From Turritopsis dohrnii (lineage: Eukaryota; Cnidaria; Hydrozoa; Anthoathecata; Oceaniidae), in NCBI GenBank assembly GCA_027922465.2, contig BQMF02000490.1, positions 62,001 to 126,000 of the forward strand: a stretch of 64,000 nucleotides of DNA, given 5' to 3'. Numbering within the stretch: position 1 is the first letter of the stretch; each line of letters opens with the position of its first letter. The translations under genes were made by a program, and so were the position numbers. Positions 56,752-64,000 of this stretch are shown one piece after another. The notes under the pieces are model-generated. The model was not told the DNA's origin and did no database searches. It saw nothing but the letters and a program-made list of their open reading frames with translations.

Positions 56752-59700
56752 ATGTTTGTTTGGACGTTGATGTTGATATTCGTATTTCCTGTTGATGCTA
56801 CAAAAGGTAAGAAAGTTAATTTACTCATTCTCACAATCATAGAATACTTTTTATACCATATTTTCGTTTCGACCGGAAAGTGACGATTTCAAGATGATTC
56901 TCCGATTGATAACATTGATTTAGTAAATAATTCCAGACGTCAAGTGTATTGACTGTGAATGAGTGGTGAGGTGTTGGGTGCGCTTATTTAATGATAGATT
57001 TGGAAGTAATAAAAAAAAAGAAAAAAGAAATGTTATTTAAATCAACGAATGTTGAACGGAAAGAAATCGCTAAGTTATGTTTTGGTCGAAAATAACTGGT
57101 TTCTGAAGGTTGGTAGATGGGCGCTTATTAAAGAGACCACTTATTTTGAGACATTGCTGTATTTGAAAGAGCATCAAAAATACATCAAAAAGGGCCTAGA
57201 ATCCGTATTTAAAATTGCCTACGCCCCTATGTATTGGGTAAAAGGGATGTCGAAATTAAAGAAACTTCAAAAAGAAATTTTTTTTCACAACAACCCGGCC
57301 ATGTAAGCCGAAATGCAGTGGAATGAAAGACGAGGATCATATCAAAGAAATACCGAAATAAAGGTTTTTGACATAAGGCGTCAGAGGGCGTGAAGATCAG
57401 CGAACTAGACAAAGCAGCTCCAGCTTAAACGTCTCTCACATCTCTGAGTTGAAACTGTCCTATAATGGCCTCGTTTCTAAAATCTTAACTTAAATTTCGC
57501 GCACATCTAATTTTTCGCGCAGGCAAAAAGCGCGAAAAAAATGGCTGCTCGAATTACTATTTTCACATTCAATTACTATGTCCACATCAATGGTCTCTAC
57601 ATGCTGAAGATAATTTTTTTGAATGTGTTTACGCTTATTATCGATAAGTTTTGGAATCGGAGAAGAGCTGCAGCTTGCTGATGAATTAGCAGTATCATCA
57701 TCAATATCAGTTTGTGTATCAGTTCGTCGTAAACTTTATGGTGAAGGTGCAATGAATTCTTCTTCTCTGCTAATAATAGAGAATGTAGATGGAGAGGGTA
57801 CAGGTTGGTCAATATGAACCGTATACAAGTCCTTTCCAGATGGCAGAGGCTCTGTTGTGGGTGAATTTTGTTTTTTCTTTTTCTTCAAGTTCATCATAGC
57901 CCGCAGGTTTTTGAGGTAGAGTTGGTGGTCCGAACCATGATTTTTGTAGCTCTAAATATTTAAGACAACGTTTTGCAAACACTTTCATAATTGACTTTGT
58001 ACTCACATTGTACTCACTGGATTCATATGCTTGTGATGCATCCACAAAAGTTGAAACCAACTCATCAGTCCAGCGAAATCGATGTTGTTTATCCGCCATT
58101 TTCTCTGTTTGTGTTTTGAAGTTTTGACAAACTACACGCGCTCAAACCTCAAACTTATCTCGGTTGACCTGTACGAAGCGATTACATGGGAAAATTTCAT
58201 CCGCCTAATTGAGATTTCCACTCTTGATAGCGTTAGGTGGGATGAAAATTTTATCATGTAATCGCGATGGGAAATTTATGAAGATTTGACCAGGAAGCCA
58301 AGACCTCACCAAGGTGGTTTGAAATTTCATCATGTAATCATCCCCTTAGTCCTCAATTTCTTGCGATGACAATTTTATCGAACACAAACAAAATAAATAT
58401 GCATATGTATGAACTGCAACCATGGATACGTATGTTATATCAAAATATATGGAAAATCATCATTGGAAAATGATAGTGTATTTCAGCCTTCAATCGTCCT
58501 TCAAAACCGCTGCAGTAAACTGCTTAAAAAAGTTTTCTTTGCTATTGACAATAGAAGAAAACTCTAAGCAGTCTTTATTTTAGAAATCCATTTTTTCTTA
58601 ATATGGTTCGAACCTACACGGTTTGGTGGCTAAAGGCTAGTGTGCATCAAAGCTTCACCAAATGACAAACGCAAATATAGGTAGATTTAAAATTCAACGC
58701 CGGCGCTAGTACGCAAAAACTAAATGCAAACGTGGCGATTGAATTCTATTAAAGTGTTCTGAAATGATTAAGTATAGAAAGGCATAGCAAAAAAATGTTT
58801 AATCAATATTGTAGTTTGTCATCAATATTGTACATTTATGAAAATTTATGAAAACTTAAGCTTACATTTAGCAGTAATAGCAGTAATGGATTTTGAAGAA
58901 GAAGATGTACATATGTTATTTATTTACTATATTACTACGAAGAAGAAGACGAAGAAAACATGCTCGTAAAAGAGAAGGCCTTCTATCAACTGCACTCCAA
59001 GCGCTACTATTCTTTGTTCTATCTCACCCCTTTTCTGGCTGTTCATGTAAGCATGGAGACTTTCGTACTTCCTCATCGGTTAAAGCTTTTTCTTTTGCAG
59101 AATATTACATTTTATCTTCCCAAGTTGTCTTTTTATCATGTTTCTTTGACTCAACAGCATTAATTTATCAAACATTTCCGTGATTTATAAAAATGTCTTA
59201 AATTTCTTAAAACAATTTCTATTTATTATTTGTGGTTATAACCAAAATTTTGGCGCCAAAAATCTACGCGCGCCTTTTGCGTTATTTGTTTGCATTAAAG
59301 TGTTCATCTTCGCGCGAAGTTTTCTTTTTGCGATGATCATTTGTGCTAGTGTTTTAATGCGTTGGTGGAAGCTAGGCTTAAGTGACTTAAGAATTCTACA
59401 ACTAAGTTTTTATACACAGCTTTAAATCTTTATAGATGGGAATGTCAGTTCATTCAACAGTAATGATACATGCACAAATGGATATCTATTTGCTGGTTAT
59501 CAATGTCAAGGTAGCTACATCTATCCGTGATTTTACTCAGCAGGTACCTCTACTTGGTATATTATCATAGACCCTTTTGTAATTTTTGTTATAGCAATAA
59601 ACTTCACCATCAATTTCGAAAGTCGAACAACAGAACATATCCCCACCGTCCAACTTGTTTCATTTCCGGAAACAGACAAGTTATCAGTATGCACCTGGTT

Positions 59701-60218
59701 TCTATTGAAAGTCTTTCCCGTAAAAAGAAAAATTCTTTTTTCCTACTCATCACTTCAATCTCACAGTATTGAAGAAAACAACTTCTTAATTTTTCTTCAT
59801 GGAAATGACATTTACGGAGTAATCAATGAAATAGAAACAAATTCAAGTAAACCGGTGACATTCTCATTGAATAAATGGACCCATGTTTGCTGGATATGGC
59901 GAGCTTCTGGTGACATACTATTTTATTATAATGGGAAAATGCATTACCAAATGCAAACGACATCGTCTAACTTCAACCATACATTTTCGGAGAGCTCTGG
60001 AACAATAATGCTTGGTCAAGATTTGCATTTTGCTGTTGTTGACAATCTGGAGCAGATGTTTGAGGGAAAGATCAGTGGTCTTTATATTTACAACACAACA
60101 CTAACTCCTGCTGAAGTCGAAAATATGTATAAAGATAAACCAATTACAAGTGATGTTATTCTAGGCTGGTGGCAATTTAAAAACAAAGCCAGTGGAACCA
60201 TAATTGTAGAGGAGCAAG
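56752..60218 (+). CDS. Secreted pentraxin-like (LamG-fold) protein gene, 5' exons
   Basis: Three exons join in phase 1: 56752-56806, a signal peptide (MFVWTLMLIFVFPVDATK); 59436-59510, a short Cys-containing linker (GNVSSFNSNDTCTNGYLFAG); and 59595-60218, 208 residues forming a pentraxin/concanavalin-like sandwich. Its hallmarks are LSVCTWFLLKV (first conserved Cys), LNKWTHVCWIWRASGDILFY (second Cys in the HxCxxW motif), GTIMLGQDLH and KISGLYIYNTTLTPAEVENM, the usual closing strand. Pentraxins bind ligands such as carbohydrates or phospholipids through calcium, and in cnidarians they occur as secreted or cell-surface modules. The last exon ends at a GTATGA donor, so the gene continues; the next exons were not found and may lie beyond the LINE or outside the window. 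Intron 1 (2.6 kb) is filled with transposon debris. Confidence 0.8.
57500..58099 (-). pseudogene. Myb/SANT-like DNA-binding gene of a Harbinger-type element
   Basis: ATG 58099 opens MADKQHRFRWTDELVSTFVD, followed by a conserved-looking FAKRCLKYLELQKSWFGPPT and KFTHNRASAIWKGLVY. This is the layout of MADF/Myb-SANT-like proteins that accompany PIF/Harbinger transposases. After codon 96 the frame is broken. The continuation (VHIDQPVPSPSTFSII, REEEFIAPSP) is in another frame, then a stop, then a Ser/Asp-rich stretch open to about 57500. It lies in intron 1 of the pentraxin gene. About 250 bp upstream a GGGGATGATTACATGATG end (58345, inverted) is flanked by TTA, consistent with Harbinger. The matching left end was not found. 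Confidence 0.5.
58178..58265. repeat. 88-bp palindrome
   Basis: GCGATTACATG ... AATTTCATCC-CCTAA on the left pairs with TTAGG-GGGATGAAAATTTT ... CATGTAATCGC on the right. It belongs to the terminal region of the Harbinger-like debris, whose right end is at 58345 beside TTA. Confidence 0.65.
58886..59170 (+). pseudogene. Possible N-terminus of a second transposase (weak)
   Basis: ATG 58886 opens MDFEEEDVHMLFIYYI. A frame change leads to LLRRRRRRKHARKREG, then to uninformative sequence. An acidic start followed by a run of arginines is common in Harbinger transposases, but no catalytic motif follows. It could also be chance. Confidence 0.2.
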
Positions 60219-60379
60219 GTATGAACAAAATTTATAAATTTATACTTAACTTTCTATAAATAATGATAATAATAATAATAATAATAATAATGATGATGGG
60301 TTATATTTCAGTTCCAAGATTTACAAATTGGCTATTATACTGAAATAGCGTATATTGTGTATGCGAAAGTGTGCTAAAA

Positions 60380-60388
<9 letters not shown>

Positions 60389-60411
<23 letters not shown>

Positions 60412-60413
60412 AC
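60389..60413. repeat. (TA)n microsatellite with A-run
   Basis: An A-run (60377-60388) followed by about 12 TA copies, at the point where the minus-strand LINE stops resembling an RT. A (TAA)n run lies nearby at 60264-60290. Confidence 0.9.
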
Positions 60414-63081
60414 CTTATCGTTTTGAAGGTTGATACTTGTTCGATGATGTTACCATCTAATGATTTGATTTCATACGCGAACTGGTGTTTCTTTGCCATT
60501 TGTGTAGTAGAAAATAGCATAGTTTTCGTTTTATTCGGGTTTAATACCAGGTTTGTCTCTTTTGACCATGTTTGAAGTTTGGCAATGTCGTTGTTTAATG
60601 CATTTGCACATTCTTTAATTTGTTTTGGTTTAGAGTGACGGTATATATGCTGGTGTCGTCTGCATACTGAATGCATTTAGCAGAGGTCTTATTAGACATG
60701 TCGTGAACATAAATATTGAATAGCATAGGACCTAAGATACTACCTTGTGGTACTCCATTAGTGATTGGTAGATGGTTTGAAGATAGTTCGTTGATTTGCA
60801 CATATTGGTAACGATGAGATAGGTAGCTTGCGAGGATAAGCATAGTCTGTTTTGAGAATTTAAGGGAGTGAAGTTTACGTATCAATATCTCAAAATCCAC
60901 AGTATCAAAAGGCTTGGAGAAATCAGCCATGACAGCTAGAGTAACTTCGCCACGATCCATTGCTTTGATGATGTCGTCTTCTATTTTAATACAAGTTGTT
61001 ACAGTGCAGTGGCCTTTACGAAAACCAGATTGATTTTCTGATAGCCGATCGTCGACATGCTTAATGATTTGTGTCATAATTAGTTTTTCATACACTTTGG
61101 AGAGGGTTGGAAGTATCGATATTGGTCTGTAGTCATCTGGTTCCTTTGGTCGAGATATTTATGGAATGGGACTGATTTTAGAGATTTTCCATTGTTTTGG
61201 GAATGTTGAGTTGCTTATCGACGAGTTGATTATGTGACATATTGGGCTTGTTATTTCATCAATGCATAGCTTCAGATAGTAAGAAGGGATCTGATCAGGA
61301 CCAGTTGAGCAATCATTACGAAGCCCTAGAATTGTTTTCCTAACATCATTGTAGCTGACTTCAGAGATTTGGAATGCGTTATCTTGTACTGGAAGGTCGT
61401 TAATCTGGTCTTGTAGAAGACGTTCGGGTTTAGGTTGTGAATTCAAGAGTCTTTTAGCAGTGGTGTTGAAATGCTCATTAAGTACGTTTGGATCTGCAGT
61501 AATACGCTGAGGGTTTGGATTTAGAATGCGGTGGATGGTATTCCAAACCTCTTTTGGGCGTTTGGATGATAGTGCCCTCTTGTAGAAGTTGGATTTGACA
61601 GTTTTAATGAGCATCTTAATTTTATTTCTAATGTTTCTGAACATTTCCCAGTCAGCTGTATTTTGTGTCATGTGTGCTTGTTTGCGAAGTTGATCTCGTT
61701 GTCTTTGCATTTCTCTGATATTCAGATCTTTCAGCCAGGGTGCAGGTGGTCTTGTAATCTTTTGTTTGATTAGGGGTGCATGTTGGTTTAGACATGAGAG
61801 GAAGAGGTTATTAAATACATCCAGTTTTTCTTCAGGTGTTTCCATGGCATAAACTAGGTTCAAAGGAAGTTTATCTACGTCGGCTACAAAAGATTGTTGG
61901 TCGAATTGTTTTATAGACCGAATATATTTGTAGCGTGTTTCGAACCTCGGCGTTTTGATACTGCATATGATGTATGGCGCGTCGTGGTCGCTAATTTCAT
62001 CACATGGGAGAACATCTTGATGATGGATCTTATCGATGTTCGAGGAGATGTGGTCAATAAGTTTTGATCCCTTCCTTGTCGGTTTGATGATGTGTTGCTT
62101 TAGGCCAAGATGGTCTAACGTTTCTTGGTATTGTTTCACAGCGGCATTTTCTTTATTTAGCAGATTTATGTTCGTGTTCCCTGTGATGATGATTGGACCT
62201 GTCCAAATCGTGTAGACGTATGATAGTAGTGAATCAAATTTTTGTGTCCAAGTCTGTTTATCAGCGAGTATTGGGCTAGGCTGGTAAAACACCGCCATCA
62301 AGAAAGAATTACTCTTGTTTTTCACTTCTAACCACATATGCTCGATTGTATCATCCTTTTTGTTTATGTCAGATCTCACCTTGTAGGAAAATTCTTCTCG
62401 TATGTACAAACCAACGCCACCTCCACGTTTGTGCAGTCTATTTTTGAATTCAAATCTGTAGCCTGGAATCATTATGTAGCGAAGCAGAGGTGGATTCTGT
62501 TTCAACCAAGTTTCTGAAAGGGTAATGATGTCAAATTTATATTTGGATAGCATTACCTCGAACTACGGAAAGGAAGAACTTAAGGATTGTGTGTTTAGGT
62601 GGCAGATGCTGATATGATTTCTATTGGCGGTTAGATGGACTAGATGGTTATCATTTTCTGTAATTATTGGAGTTGTTGGTAAGTTGGTGAGTTGCGTTGG
62701 TTGGTGCATAGTCAATATATCAGTGCCATGAAAAGGTAGTTGAGATAGCAAACAGCTGTGACATGTCCATATTGAAAGTTTGGGTGCAGATTTATTGGTT
62801 ATTCTAAGGATACACTTCGTGTGTGTTGTATTTTTGCAAACCACGCATTCATGGTGGAAAGAGTTTTTCCGGACAGTTTTCTGACAAACACTGCAAGTCG
62901 GTCGATGAGTCGGTCCAGGATTTGTCTCTATATCGCCGGAGAGAATTAATTGAAATGTAGCGTCGTGGTTCTTGTATAACAAGATTGGTGCACTGAGCCT
63001 TCGTTTTGTGTGAAGAGTATAGATTAATGCAGATTTCTGTTGACTCGATGCAGCAGTCGAATAAGAAATATCATCTGCCAA
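60410..63081 (-). pseudogene. Non-LTR retrotransposon ORF with 2A-like motif, PHD finger, endonuclease and RT
   Basis: From ATG 63081 one frame runs to about 60640 with two in-frame stops (TAG 62563-62565, TAA 61159-61161), then a frameshift. In order it encodes a 2A-like GDIETNPGP (residues 49-57), a Cys/His finger of PHD type (CSVCQK, HECVVCKNTTHTKC, WTCHSC), an APE-type endonuclease (SLSETWLKQ, GGGVGLYIREEF, GPIIITGNTN, LIDHISSN, SDHDAPYI) and an RT (DDYRPISILPT, ADFSKPFDTVD, NGVPQGSILGP, YADDTS). The catalytic Asp residues are present. The 3' part of the RT and everything beyond is missing, with the copy ending at a TA microsatellite. It sits downstream of pentraxin exon 3 in the opposite orientation. 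CR1/L2/Rex1-like elements with 2A are known from invertebrates; the exact clade is not determined. Confidence 0.88.
62911..62937 (-). other. 2A-like ribosome-skipping motif
   Basis: Codons 49-57 of the LINE ORF read GDIETNPGP, matching the D-(V/I)-E-x-N-P-G-P consensus. In known cases the ribosome fails to form the Gly-Pro bond, separating the N-terminal peptide from the downstream protein. The preceding ATFQLILS is the hydrophobic stretch usual for active versions. Confidence 0.8.
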
Positions 63082-63438
63082 TAGCTAGATCATAACAAAG
63101 ACCAGAAGCTTGTTCATCTTTATCACAACGCGAGAACTACCGTTTTCTTCGATACGATAACAAGTTTTCATAATTTCAGTAGCTGAGCATCTCAACTAAA
63201 CAGGCAAGTATCGACAAAATATTTGGCAAAACGTTTTCTTTTAGCAAAAAGTAAAGGAAGAGACTCTTCGATTTTCAGATAAATTTTTTGCTGTACTAAG
63301 TAAATGTTTCTGTGGAATTCTTATTGTTATTATAGGATAGTTTAAAAAATGGTTCAGCTTTTTATTTTAACCATTTGTTTATCGTTTTTTCAACTTTTCA
63401 TTTGATGTATATATTTTTCTTTGATGGTGAATGTTGTA
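63082..63438. other. LINE 5' region and AT-rich flank
   Basis: Sequence upstream (on the minus strand) of the LINE start codon, probably its 5' untranslated region for an unknown distance. No other feature is recognised. Confidence 0.35.
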
Positions 63439-63893
63439 CTGCCAGTAAATGTCGCAATCGGCTGTAAATGTCGCAAAATTGCCAGTAAGTGTCGCAAAAT
63501 CACCAGTAAGTGTCGCAACTAAAATTTTCATTCCTTTTAATTTTTTTTAACAATAAATGTCGTAATGTTTTTCAAAATCAACAACAAATGTCGCAAACTT
63601 ACACAAAGTGATTTTGATCATATAATGTGTAGGGTATGAGAAGGAAAGACCTGTTGCTTAAATCAATCGGTCAGCACTCACTTTGGGAAATCTTGAAGCA
63701 TCTTGAAGCGCACTGTGCCATGAGTAGTACGACATCTTGATCAGAATAATCAGTGTCCAGTTCAAAACAAGGATGGAAAAGATATTGGTTAGAAATCGAA
63801 GTTATAAAGTTGCGACATTTACTGTTGATTTTTAATTTTTTTGCCACATTTACTGTTGCGAAATTTACTGGCGTTTGCGACATTTACTGGCAG
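63439..63893. mobile_element. TA-flanked MITE with repeated CAGTAAATGTCGCAA words
   Basis: Perfect 19-bp ends CTGCCAGTAAATGTCGCAA and its inverse are flanked by TA on both sides, fitting Tc1/mariner-type insertion. Both subterminal zones repeat AGTAA(A/G)TGTCGCAA with variants, three or four times on each side. A minus-strand ORF (63671-63883) covers the interior but shows no transposase motif. Confidence 0.75.
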
Positions 63894-64000
63894 TACGTAT
63901 GTGAACCAAGTAAAGCCTTATTCATCCTGGTTAGAGATATTTGATTCCAAATAAAATGTTTTATCTGTTGAACTTTAAGATTGGTTGTACGTGCGCTATG

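Noticed and set aside
57049..57306. 85-residue ORF in pentraxin intron 1
   Set aside because: No recognisable motif, no splice phase to the pentraxin exons, and it lies in transposon-rich intron sequence.
58600..58670. tRNA gene around the GGTTCGAACC word
   Set aside because: The T-stem does not pair and no acceptor stem or anticodon arm can be drawn.

Overview
The window looks like AT-rich nuclear DNA of a metazoan, most likely a cnidarian. This is an inference from GT-AG introns, many very short exons, a KMT5A-like SET gene, a pentraxin-domain gene, a BEN-domain exon, a zinc-finger Crypton recombinase gene and a dense, diverse repeat fraction. There is no bacterial gene organisation. The ORFs come from spliced host genes or from decaying mobile elements.

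Layout. 1-17 kb: decayed LINE fragments (1-1017, and a long minus-strand one at 10.4-14.2 kb), several non-autonomous DNA transposons with readable ends, and the 3' exons of a BEN-domain gene (7.2-9.0 kb). 17-21.6 kb: a composite element with Harbinger-like ends. It encloses two copies of a 200-bp foldback repeat, a Tc1 transposase gene with two in-frame stops, a palindrome built of 12-bp repeats, and a Rep/SF3-helicase gene fragment resembling parvovirus NS1. 21.8-24.4 kb: another inverted-repeat-bounded element. 24.5-32.3 kb: an almost perfect 3.9-kb tandem duplication. Each unit carries a 39-bp minisatellite of about 25 copies and the 3' part of a Crypton-type tyrosine recombinase gene. The complete gene (30.6-33.0 kb, minus) has two zinc fingers, a recombinase domain and two Myb/SANT-like segments.

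34.0-40.1 kb holds a SET-domain gene on the minus strand that I reconstructed as 17 exons with compatible phases, apart from one base missing from an A-run in exon 13. 40-56 kb is mostly MITEs, foldbacks and microsatellites, with a small unknown minus-strand gene (43.6-45.1 kb) and a tRNA-derived SINE. 56.7-60.2 kb is a plus-strand gene for a secreted pentraxin-like protein. Its first intron holds Harbinger-type debris, and downstream it is followed by a minus-strand LINE (60.4-63.1 kb) whose ORF carries a 2A-like motif and a PHD-type finger.

The most unusual points are the recent duplication around the Crypton gene, the Rep/SF3 fragment lying 16 bp from a long repeat-built palindrome, a group of non-autonomous elements with 6-bp target duplications that keep short exon-like ORFs, and the 2A-bearing LINE. 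All exon models are manual readings of splice signals and phase, with no transcript support.
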